Of a stretch of DNA of 5,571 nt, positions 1-5,571 are shown piece after piece. Made by a program: the position numbers and the translations under genes. The stretch covers positions 1 through 5,571 of the forward strand of contig SBFY01000101.1 in the NCBI GenBank assembly GCA_006227085.1, written 5' to 3'. Source of the DNA: Gammaproteobacteria bacterium. GTDB taxonomy: Bacteria; Pseudomonadota; Gammaproteobacteria; Pseudomonadales; M0112. Each line of letters begins with the position of its first letter. The stretch's first letter is position 1. Under the pieces are notes generated by a model. That model saw only the letters and a program-made list of their open reading frames with translations. It had not been told where the DNA came from and ran no database searches.

Positions 1-2810
1 ATCGCGGCCAATAACTGCAGCCCTTCTTCGATCACACGGGCGTTATCACCTTGCGATTGCGCCAGTGCAAACTGTAACCATTGCTGGTACTCGCCTGACC
101 AAGTCACCAGGCAATCACTTTCCAGCAAGGCTTGCCAGACCCGTGTGGTCTGCGAGGGATTGACATGCCGGTGGATATTGGCAATGAACTCCTGCAATGC
201 CGGTAACCACACTGCTTGCGCAACCAGCAGGTCGCAAGCCTTTGGCGTATCGAGCGGCAACCGCAACAACTGCATGTTTTCGACACCCTGCGGGAGCCAG
301 TCCCCTTCTGGCGCTGGCAAGCCTTGTTGCCGGCTATCCCAATACTGCAATTGCTGTTGTGCTGACCGGATACTGCCCGCTATACGCAGTGGATGCCTTG
401 GCCCGGGAGCATCCACTGGCCATGACAGGCCTTGCTGCAACGGCAGCGTGGCAAAGGGCAGCAAGGTCATCATGTCGCCGGCGTTTTCGCGCAGGAACCT
501 TGCCTTCACGGCATGCTGGTCCACATACGGGTAATAGTCTGAATTCATCGGCACCGGGTAACTTTCAAACAAGGGCCCCATGACCGTGTGGTCGCCCAGG
601 TAAGTCCAGTCAACGTCGGATTGCGTGTGGATACCAATCAAGGCGAGGCGCTGTGCCAGATCGGTACCCAGCAATGGCTGCAACACCGGGGCGGCCAGTG
701 GCTGGTGACTCGCCAGCAATAACAGATCACCCCCTGAGGTGGCATAGACCCGGTAATTCGGGAAGACAGCTGCCAGCGATTTGCCCACGGATGCCAGCAC
801 CGGCATATTGATTTCATAGACATGGAACCATTGTGCAAACAAACCACCGTCATTCAGGTGCCGGCTTGCCAAACGATAGAACTCAACCGAAAACAAACCG
901 GCCACACCACTCACCCAGGGATTGGATGGCTCGGACAGGATCAGGTCATAACGTGACTGGTGACTGGTAAAGAAAGTCTTGGCATCAGCAATGTGGATGG
1001 TGCTGCGGGGATCCGTGAACGCCTTCGCCACCTTGTTGCCTAACTGTCGCGCGCCTTCCACCATGCCGGGCTCGATTTCCACCGTATCCACCTGCTGGAT
1101 GCCGGGATAGCGCAACAAGGTATCCGTAGACATGCCGGAGCCCAGGCCAATCACAGCAGCATGGCGAATATCCGGATGTGTCATCAAGGGAATCGCCGCC
1201 AGCAACGCCATCGTGCTTTCATCACTGCCGGCGCGGTCTTCGTCCAGCACCAGGCCGGCATCGGATTTGCCATTGGTGCGGATACTGACGGAATCGTGGT
1301 GTGCCACCACATCCACCGTGGCTGTCTTGCCATCATGGTGATAGAGCACTTGCTCATGTGCTGCCAGCATGGACCCATAACGGAACACACCCGATGCCAT
1401 CTTGCTGGTATCCAATGGGACGGTGACGGCAATCACCACGGCATACAGCAAGCAGCTTGCTGCCACACCCCAGCGCCGCCATGCCGGCAAGGCATCACGC
1501 GTCATCGCCAGCAGGAACACACCGAGTGCAATATCGACCATGCCACCGGCCACGATCAGGCTCTTCAAGCCCAGCAATGGCATCACCAGTTGCACGGCCA
1601 GCACAACACCCAGGATGGCACCCACTGTGTTCACCGCATAGACACGACCGATGGCCACTTCGCCCACACCACGCGTCACCAGCACATGGGTAATAATCGG
1701 CAATGTCATGCCAGCGCATATGGTGGCCGGTAACATCACCAGCAAGGCAATGCCGTGACTGGAGAGATTGAACAAGAGATAGCCGGATTCGGTTTTGGCC
1801 AATGCCTGCAGCAAGCCCTGCATGATATGGAACGTTTGCCCATACACCAGCAGGGTCGTGATGGCCAAGGCACCCATCACCAGCTGGATCACTGCCAATG
1901 CCCATAACGGATTGGCAAAGCGATCGATATGACGGCGTACCCAGAATCCACCAATGGCAATACCAGTGATAAATGCACTCAACATCAATTCGAAGGCATG
2001 GGTGGAGCTGCCCAATACCATGGACAACATGCGAATCCAGCCGATTTCATAAAAGAACGATGCCAGGCCGGTCAACAAGGAGACCATCATCAAGGCCTGC
2101 ACCGGTGCCGATGCATGCGCTGCTGGCTGGCTGGCGCCGCTTGCTGCCGGTGATACCACTGCTGCATCGGTGCGCACCAACACGTATATGGCCAGCGCCA
2201 ATACGATATTGATGAAACCAGCGGTCGTAACCGTTCCCGGCAAGCCCACCCGGTCAATCAACACAAAACCAGCGACCAACACACCCACCGCCGCACCCAG
2301 GCTGTTGGCAAAATACAGGCCGCCAATCACGCGACCGGGCTCATGAACCAACCGCCGCAACAATCCGGCACTCATGAACGGGAACGTAGCGCCCAGCAAC
2401 ACCGATTGGGGAAGGATCAGCAACCCTGCCAGGGCCCATTTCCACACCTCCACCCAATAGTGGTTGCCCAGCGAAGGGATAACACTGTCATAGGACCAAT
2501 TCGTGACACCCATGAATACCGGATGGAACACCAGCGCCAGGATGCCCACGACCATTTCTGTCACGGCATAGGCCAGCAAGGGTTGCCGCCAACGCAATGT
2601 CAATTTGCTGGCCCACCAGGCACCGATGGCCATGCCGCCCATGAAAATGGACAACACCAGCGTCTGCGCATAGGCAGCATGCCCAAGGAAGAGCTTGAGG
2701 TAATGCGTCCAGATCGATTGGTAAATCAAGCCGGAAAAACCCGACAACAGGAACAGCAATAAATACAGCCGGCGTAATGTACTGGCGGGATAGGAACGGG
2801 TCAGCGCCAC
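1..2810 (-). CDS. Membrane-bound spermidine synthase-like protein (transporter-like domain fused to SAM-fold domain), 3' end outside window
   Basis: The frame is open from a GTG at 2810-2808 to the left edge, giving 936 residues and no stop, so the C-terminus is missing. Residues 1 to about 465 are strongly hydrophobic, with roughly a dozen membrane segments and two similar halves. Residues about 480-770 form a spermidine synthase/class I methyltransferase-like domain: a lead-in strand with NGK at 513-515, the nucleotide-binding loop GLGSG at 555-559, the acidic strand-2 motif VEIEP at 577-581, DA at 609-610, SEPSNPW at 626-632 and NSDYYP at 756-761. True spermidine synthases have Asp at the places held here by E627 and N630, so aminopropyl transfer to putrescine is doubtful. 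Residues after about 775 match nothing I recognise; helical repeats are possible. I chose GTG because AAGGAG lies 6 nt upstream; in-frame ATGs further up lack such a site and lie upstream of the likely -10. Family assignment is firm; the substrate is unknown. Confidence 0.88.
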   Translation of the reverse strand, partial: MALTRSYPASTLRRLYLLLFLLSGFSGLIYQSIWTHYLKLFLGHAAYAQTLVLSIFMGGMAIGAWWASKLTLRWRQPLLAYAVTEMVVGILALVFHPVFMGVTNWSYDSVIPSLGNHYWVEVWKWALAGLLILPQSVLLGATFPFMSAGLLRRLVHEPGRVIGGLYFANSLGAAVGVLVAGFVLIDRVGLPGTVTTAGFINIVLALAIYVLVRTDAAVVSPAASGASQPAAHASAPVQALMMVSLLTGLASFFYEIGWIRMLSMVLGSSTHAFELMLSAFITGIAIGGFWVRRHIDRFANPLWALAVIQLVMGALAITTLLVYGQTFHIMQGLLQALAKTESGYLLFNLSSHGIALLVMLPATICAGMTLPIITHVLVTRGVGEVAIGRVYAVNTVGAILGVVLAVQLVMPLLGLKSLIVAGGMVDIALGVFLLAMTRDALPAWRRWGVAASCLLYAVVIAVTVPLDTSKMASGVFRYGSMLAAHEQVLYHHDGKTATVDVVAHHDSVSIRTNGKSDAGLVLDEDRAGSDESTMALLAAIPLMTHPDIRHAAVIGLGSGMSTDTLLRYPGIQQVDTVEIEPGMVEGARQLGNKVAKAFTDPRSTIHIADAKTFFTSHQSRYDLILSEPSNPWVSGVAGLFSVEFYRLASRHLNDGGLFAQWFHVYEINMPVLASVGKSLAAVFPNYRVYATSGGDLLLLASHQPLAAPVLQPLLGTDLAQRLALIGIHTQSDVDWTYLGDHTVMGPLFESYPVPMNSDYYPYVDQHAVKARFLRENAGDMMTLLPFATLPLQQGLSWPVDAPGPRHPLRIAGSIRSAQQQLQYWDSRQQGLPAPEGDWLPQGVENMQLLRLPLDTPKACDLLVAQAVWLPALQEFIANIHRHVNPSQTTRVWQALLESDCLVTWSGEYQQWLQFALAQSQGDNARVIEEGLQLLAA

Positions 2811-2816
2811 CGTGTG

Positions 2817-2822
2817 CTCCTT
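2817..2822 (-). promoter_or_regulatory. Shine-Dalgarno for the spermidine synthase-like gene
   Basis: The minus strand reads AAGGAG, 6 nt before the GTG at 2810-2808. This near-perfect ribosome binding site decides the GTG start over the in-frame ATG at 2876-2874 and another further upstream, neither of which has a comparable site. Confidence 0.75.
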
Positions 2823-2837
2823 GCGAAACCGTGCCAA

Positions 2838-2849
2838 GGTTATGGTTAT
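2838..2849 (+). repeat. Tandem hexamer GGTTAT x2 in the divergent promoter region
   Basis: GGTTAT occurs twice in direct succession at 2838-2843 and 2844-2849. It overlaps the predicted transcription start and early leader of the leftward gene. Two copies of six bases can arise by chance, so an operator role is only a possibility. Confidence 0.3.
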
Positions 2850-2855
2850 CGCGCC

Positions 2856-2861
2856 AGTATA
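2856..2861 (-). promoter_or_regulatory. Candidate -10 element for the leftward gene
   Basis: The minus strand reads TATACT (consensus TATAAT, 5 of 6). Transcription would begin near 2849, leaving a leader of about 40 nt that contains the ribosome binding site and excludes the upstream in-frame ATGs. No good -35 hexamer sits 16-18 nt upstream, so the promoter is either weak or activator-dependent, or the call is wrong. Confidence 0.4.
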
Positions 2862-2893
2862 CCCACAAGTGCCCATCCCTGGCGCTTTGGGCA

Positions 2894-2899
2894 TATAAT
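2894..2899 (+). promoter_or_regulatory. Candidate -10 element for the cobalamin adenosyltransferase gene
   Basis: A perfect TATAAT lies 24 nt before the ATG at 2924. Transcription would start near 2906, giving a leader of under 20 nt that holds only the ribosome binding site, so there is no room for a cobalamin riboswitch. No convincing -35 hexamer is present at 16-18 nt spacing. Confidence 0.55.
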
Positions 2900-2912
2900 C
2901 GGCCCGACAGAC

Positions 2913-2918
2913 AGGAGG
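2913..2918 (+). promoter_or_regulatory. Shine-Dalgarno for the cobalamin adenosyltransferase gene
   Basis: AGGAGG lies 5 nt before the ATG at 2924. It fixes this start against the in-frame ATG at 2777, which would add 49 residues with no family similarity and would lie inside the divergent gene. Confidence 0.85.
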
Positions 2919-2923
2919 ACGCC

Positions 2924-3481
2924 ATGGGCTATCGTTTGAGCAAGATCTATACCCGCACCGGCGATGATGGCACGACCGGCCTGAGTGATGGCTCACGCGT
3001 ACCGAAACACAGCCTGCGCATGGAAGCCATTGGCACCATTGATGAGCTGAACTGCCAGATTGGCATGCTCGCCAGCGTGCTCGGCGAACACCCGCACACC
3101 GCACTGCTCTACAGCATCCAGAACGACTTGTTCGATCTCGGTGGCGAGCTGTCCATGCCCGGACATTGTTTATTGCCCGACCACAAAACCCTCCACCTGG
3201 AATCGATGCTCGATACCATCAATGCGGCATTACCGCCCCTGGAAAATTTCATTTTGCCGGGCGGCCCTGTCGCGGCCAGCCAATGCCACCTGGCGCGCGC
3301 TGTCTGTCGCCGCGCCGAACGCACGCTCAGCGCACTGCATGCGGAAGCCGGTGACGTAAACACCTCGGCGTCCAGCTACATCAATCGCTTGTCTGACCTG
3401 CTGTTTGTGATGGCTCGTGCGATCGCACGGGAAAATGGCGGGCAAGAAGTGTTATGGCAACAAACCGGCAAGACTAGCTGA
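2924..3481 (+). CDS. PduO-type ATP:cob(I)alamin (corrinoid) adenosyltransferase
   Basis: This 185-residue cytoplasmic enzyme transfers the adenosyl group of ATP to cob(I)alamin, giving adenosylcobalamin and triphosphate (EC 2.5.1.17). The length is usual for the family, which forms trimers. The N-terminal ATP-binding motif is at residues 10-20 (TRTGDDGTTGL). The conserved IDELN is at 39-43, CRRAER at 128-133 and YINRLSDLLF at 152-161. These family motifs are all present, so the protein should be active. The start is fixed by AGGAGG at 5 nt. The gene stands alone on the plus strand, diverges from the spermidine synthase-like gene and converges on the ROK kinase gene, with the two stop codons inside an 8-bp overlap. 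No other cobalamin gene or AdoCbl-dependent enzyme is visible, so the consuming enzyme (for example a mutase) must be elsewhere. The family is often named pduO, cobO or mmaB; I leave the symbol open because these labels mix unrelated families. Confidence 0.95.
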   Translation: MGYRLSKIYTRTGDDGTTGLSDGSRVPKHSLRMEAIGTIDELNCQIGMLASVLGEHPHTALLYSIQNDLFDLGGELSMPGHCLLPDHKTLHLESMLDTINAALPPLENFILPGGPVAASQCHLARAVCRRAERTLSALHAEAGDVNTSASSYINRLSDLLFVMARAIARENGGQEVLWQQTGKTS

Positions 3482-4403
3482 CATCACGGCACAACCAGGC
3501 GGCACCCCTCACGCCACTGGCATCCCCATAGCGCGCCTTGACCAGGCGCGTATCAATACGATCGCTGAACACCGGGCCATGCCACAACTCCGGCACGGAT
3601 GCATACAAGGCATCGATATTGGAAACACCACCGCCCAGCACGATCACATCCGGGTCAAGGATATTGATAACCACGGCAAGCGCATGCGCCAATAACTGAT
3701 GATGCAATGCCAAGGCTTGCTGCGCGATACCCTGACCCGTTGCCGCTGCTGCAGCAACCGCCGCGGCATCGGCAGCCGCATAACCCAGTTCACGACAGGT
3801 GCGTGCCAATGCAGGGCCTGACAACCAGGCTTCGATGCAATCCATCCGCCCGCAATAACAACGTCGCGACTCAAGCCCATGCGATTGCAGCAGGCTCCAG
3901 CTGGCGTGCGACAAGGGGTTGTGCCCCCATTCGCCGGTAATCGCGTTCGGGCCGGACAACAATTGCCCATTCACGGCCACGCCACCACCGACACCTGTCC
4001 CGAGAATGACACCGAACACGGTACTGGCACCGGCGCCGGCACCATCGACCGCTTCAGACAAGGTAAAACAATCGGCATCGTTAGCCAGCAACACGCGCTT
4101 GCCCAGCAGCGCCTGCAGGTCTTGCGGCAAGGCTTCACCATTCAGGCAAACCGAATTGCAGTTTTTCATGCGGCCAGTCACGCGCGACAACGCACCCGGG
4201 GTGCCGATACCGATCGCCGGAACATCCACACCCGCCTGGGCTTGCAGTTCCATCACCAGGCGATGGATGGTCGACAGGGTCAGCGCATAGTCGCCTGCCG
4301 GCGTGGCCACGCGCTGTCGCGCCAGTGCTTCACCTTGCGGTGATAACAGCAGCCCCTCGATCTTGGTGCCTCCAAGATCTATGCCCAGCAGTGCAGCCGC
4401 CAT
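3474..4403 (-). CDS. mak: ROK-family sugar kinase, fructokinase (Mak)-like
   Basis: A complete 309-residue ATP-dependent sugar kinase, typical in length for ROK proteins. The N-terminal phosphate-binding motif DLGGTK is at 9-14. The catalytic Asp is D109 in LANDADC. A glycine-rich GTGVGGG is at 135-141. The sugar-binding GEWGH at 157-161 leads to the zinc site, with likely ligands H161, C182, C184 and C189 (CYCGRMDC; the usual Gly before the last Cys is Asp188). A second nucleotide-site motif, LDPDVIVLGGG, is at 249-259. KNCNSVCLNG at 80-89, SEAVDGAGAG, GEWGHNPL and the C-terminal SGVRGAAWL resemble E. coli Mak (fructose to fructose-6-phosphate, EC 2.7.1.4) more than NagK. An Ala-rich stretch lies at 209-221. 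The ATG shares one base with the ampE stop (TAATG) and lacks a clear ribosome binding site, so translation probably depends on reinitiation from ampE. The family call is firm. Fructose is the best guess from sequence; an amino sugar is possible from context. Confidence 0.9.
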   Translation of the reverse strand: MAAALLGIDLGGTKIEGLLLSPQGEALARQRVATPAGDYALTLSTIHRLVMELQAQAGVDVPAIGIGTPGALSRVTGRMKNCNSVCLNGEALPQDLQALLGKRVLLANDADCFTLSEAVDGAGAGASTVFGVILGTGVGGGVAVNGQLLSGPNAITGEWGHNPLSHASWSLLQSHGLESRRCYCGRMDCIEAWLSGPALARTCRELGYAAADAAAVAAAAATGQGIAQQALALHHQLLAHALAVVINILDPDVIVLGGGVSNIDALYASVPELWHGPVFSDRIDTRLVKARYGDASGVRGAAWLCRDVS

Positions 4404-5287
4404 TACCAGATCGTCAACACTTGCCAGAAGGCAATGATGGCCAACCAGATCATGCCGCAGCGTGCCAACAGGGTCAGCAAGGCGCGTACATCGTGCTGGC
4501 CCTGCGCTGTAAAGGCTTCCAGTGCCGCACTGTCGGCTTCAGCAGGCATCACCATCGGTGACCATTGCAAAGCCCCCGCTGACGCCGTTCCCAAAAAATC
4601 CGCCATGCTGTGGGTCATGTCCAGCCACCCCAATTCAATGGCATTCATCGCAGTATTGAAATTACCCGCCAAGGCAAAGGTCAATGCCAACAAGCGCGCC
4701 GGTAACCATTCGAGCAAATAGAGCATTTGCTGGTCCAGAGGATCATCGTCTGCCGTCATCGCTTTCGCCTGCAAACTCGCCAGGCGATAGCACAAGGCGC
4801 CGGCAGGCCCAAGGATCATGAACCAGAACACCACCGCAAAGAAACGCCCGAATCCCTGATAGGCCATCGCACGCGTGGTGTATTGGTGCAGCTGCACCGG
4901 ATCCGAAGCCTCATCCAGGATTTCCGGCGAACCCAGGGCTTGCGCATGATGCCAGGCTGCCTGCCAATCAGCCTGCTGCCAGGCCTCCAGGTAATGATCC
5001 ACCTGCTCCTCAAGATCACCACGCCCCATGCTATACAGCAACACCGCAATGGACGCCAACAGCGAAATCGCTCCCCACAACCAGCCGGCCATCAGTTCAA
5101 TGACGATGCCTGCCAACAGTGCCGGCACCAGCACCACAAACGCCCACAGCACGGCCCGTGGCAATAGCGATAAACGCTGCTGGCATACAGCTTGCCATGC
5201 GTGGAAAGTACCATCCTGTTGTACGGTTGGCCTGGTGTTCCAGTAATACACCAGCGCCATGACAACCAGCAATGCCAGGAATTTCAT
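4403..5287 (-). CDS. ampE: AmpE, inner-membrane regulatory protein
   Basis: This complete 294-residue protein is close to the length of E. coli AmpE (about 284). Likely membrane segments are at about 1-16, 44-66, 68-86, 147-168 and 273-293, with a long soluble stretch at 90-145 containing paired Trp/Ala-rich helices. FWFMILGPAGALCYRL at 154-169 and LEWLPARLLALTFALAGNF at 192-210 are recognisable AmpE signatures. AmpE is an inner-membrane protein encoded with AmpD and linked to control of beta-lactamase AmpC induction; its biochemical role is not settled. As I recall, it is distantly related to the cobalamin protein CobD/CbiB. The ATG overlaps the ampD stop by 4 bp (ATGA), with a weak AGGGTG 8 nt upstream (5296-5301) inside ampD, and the stop overlaps the kinase start. 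This pins the gene inside a coupled three-gene unit. Confidence 0.92.
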   Translation of the reverse strand: MKFLALLVVMALVYYWNTRPTVQQDGTFHAWQAVCQQRLSLLPRAVLWAFVVLVPALLAGIVIELMAGWLWGAISLLASIAVLLYSMGRGDLEEQVDHYLEAWQQADWQAAWHHAQALGSPEILDEASDPVQLHQYTTRAMAYQGFGRFFAVVFWFMILGPAGALCYRLASLQAKAMTADDDPLDQQMLYLLEWLPARLLALTFALAGNFNTAMNAIELGWLDMTHSMADFLGTASAGALQWSPMVMPAEADSAALEAFTAQGQHDVRALLTLLARCGMIWLAIIAFWQVLTIW

Positions 5288-5571
5288 ATGTCATACACCC
5301 TGTGTTTGCGGAATCCCAGGTCACGATACAGGCGCTGCCAATCAAATGCCGGCCCCGGATCCGTTTTCCGCCCCGGCGCAATATGCTCATGACCGACAAT
5401 CGCCTCTTCACCAATCGCCGGATACGACTGCCGTAAAGCTGCAATCACCGCAGCCAATACCCTGTATTGCGCATCAGTGTACGGACAATAATCCGAGCCT
5501 TCGAGTTCAATCCCGATACTGAAATCATTGCACCGCTCCCGTCCTGCATAACTGGATTGTCCAGCATGCCA
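5284..5571 (-). CDS. ampD: AmpD, 1,6-anhydro-N-acetylmuramyl-L-alanine amidase (C-terminal 95 residues, 5' end outside window)
   Basis: The visible part runs from the right edge to a TGA at 5286-5284 and covers about half of a protein normally near 180-190 residues. It starts in WHAGQSSYAGRERCNDFSIGI followed by ELEG; the Glu after IGI corresponds to the catalytic Glu116 of Citrobacter AmpD. Further on, GHEHIAPGRKTDPGPAFDW holds the second zinc His, the conserved Lys and the zinc-binding Asp (His154, Lys162 and Asp164 in Citrobacter numbering). The first zinc His (His34) lies outside the window. AmpD is a cytoplasmic zinc amidase that removes the stem peptide from 1,6-anhydro-MurNAc-peptides in cell-wall recycling; its loss derepresses ampC. 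The short tail after FDW, ending RKHRVYDI, has no extra domain. The C-terminal half shows no damage. Confidence 0.95.
   Translation of the reverse strand, partial: WHAGQSSYAGRERCNDFSIGIELEGSDYCPYTDAQYRVLAAVIAALRQSYPAIGEEAIVGHEHIAPGRKTDPGPAFDWQRLYRDLGFRKHRVYDI

Noticed and set aside
1161..1733. 190-codon plus-strand reading frame rich in His and Gln
   Set aside because: It lies opposite the SAM-fold and membrane domains of the minus-strand gene, which has clear motifs; the His/Gln/Cys composition is typical of antisense frames in this kind of DNA.
2874..2876. Upstream in-frame ATG as start of the spermidine synthase-like gene
   Set aside because: No ribosome binding site precedes it, the candidate TATACT -10 lies downstream of it, and the GTG at 2810 has AAGGAG at ideal spacing.
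2777..2923. Longer start for the adenosyltransferase at the in-frame ATG at 2777
   Set aside because: The extra 49 residues show no family similarity, the perfect AGGAGG lies before 2924, the -10 at 2894-2899 lies inside the extension, and the extension would run into the divergent gene.
2900..2923. Cobalamin riboswitch upstream of the adenosyltransferase
   Set aside because: The leader after the -10 is under 20 nt and the whole intergenic space is 113 bp and divergent, too short for the riboswitch; no B12-box-like sequence was seen.
2488..2925. 145-codon minus-strand reading frame over the divergent promoter
   Set aside because: It is out of frame with the large membrane protein gene beneath it and shows no family features; it is a shadow frame.
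3879..4343. 154-codon plus-strand frame opposite the ROK kinase, and similar plus-strand frames opposite ampE
   Set aside because: The minus-strand proteins carry unmistakable family motifs; these plus-strand frames have none and no ribosome binding site I could support.
1..5571. tRNA, rRNA, CRISPR array, insertion sequence or phage genes
   Set aside because: No cloverleaf, regularly spaced repeat, terminal inverted repeat, or transposase/integrase motif was seen; the window is filled by five chromosomal-type genes.

Overview
The window is 5,571 bp of dense coding DNA of moderately high G+C, and almost every base is inside a gene. The gene content points to a Gram-negative proteobacterium: ampD and ampE occur together in beta- and gammaproteobacteria, and the ATP:cob(I)alamin adenosyltransferase is of the proteobacterial PduO type. 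I cannot fix the genus; a gamma- or betaproteobacterium is as far as I would go. Nothing suggests a mobile element, prophage, CRISPR array or recent transfer.

Layout. (1) From position 1 to 2810 on the minus strand lies one very long open frame. It is the first 936 residues of a membrane-embedded spermidine-synthase-like protein: an N-terminal polytopic transporter-like domain with an internal duplication, a class I SAM-dependent methyltransferase-fold domain, and an uncharacterised C-terminal extension that runs off the left edge. (2) A 113-bp divergent intergenic region (2811-2923) carries a good -10 element and Shine-Dalgarno for the rightward gene and a plausible set for the leftward one. 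(3) From 2924 to 3481 on the plus strand is a complete PduO-type corrinoid adenosyltransferase. (4) Converging on it and overlapping by 8 bp is a minus-strand unit read in the order ampD (partial, enters from the right edge), ampE, ROK-family sugar kinase. These three are packed with a 4-bp ATGA overlap (ampD/ampE) and a 1-bp TAATG overlap (ampE/kinase), so they are very likely co-transcribed and translationally coupled.

How the genes work together. AmpD cleaves the peptide from 1,6-anhydro-MurNAc-peptides in the cytoplasm during peptidoglycan recycling and so keeps AmpC beta-lactamase induction low. AmpE is its usual inner-membrane partner of unclear mechanism. The ROK kinase resembles E. 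coli Mak (fructokinase), yet its coupling to ampDE makes a role on a sugar released in cell-wall recycling worth testing. The adenosyltransferase makes adenosylcobalamin and has no visible functional link to its neighbours. The spermidine-synthase-like protein keeps the SAM-type nucleotide-binding fold but lacks the acidic residues of true aminopropyltransferases, so its reaction is open.

I do not see a clear previously undescribed system here. The items most worth a second look are the altered active site and extra C-terminal region of the membrane-bound spermidine-synthase-like protein, and the coupling of a ROK kinase to ampDE.
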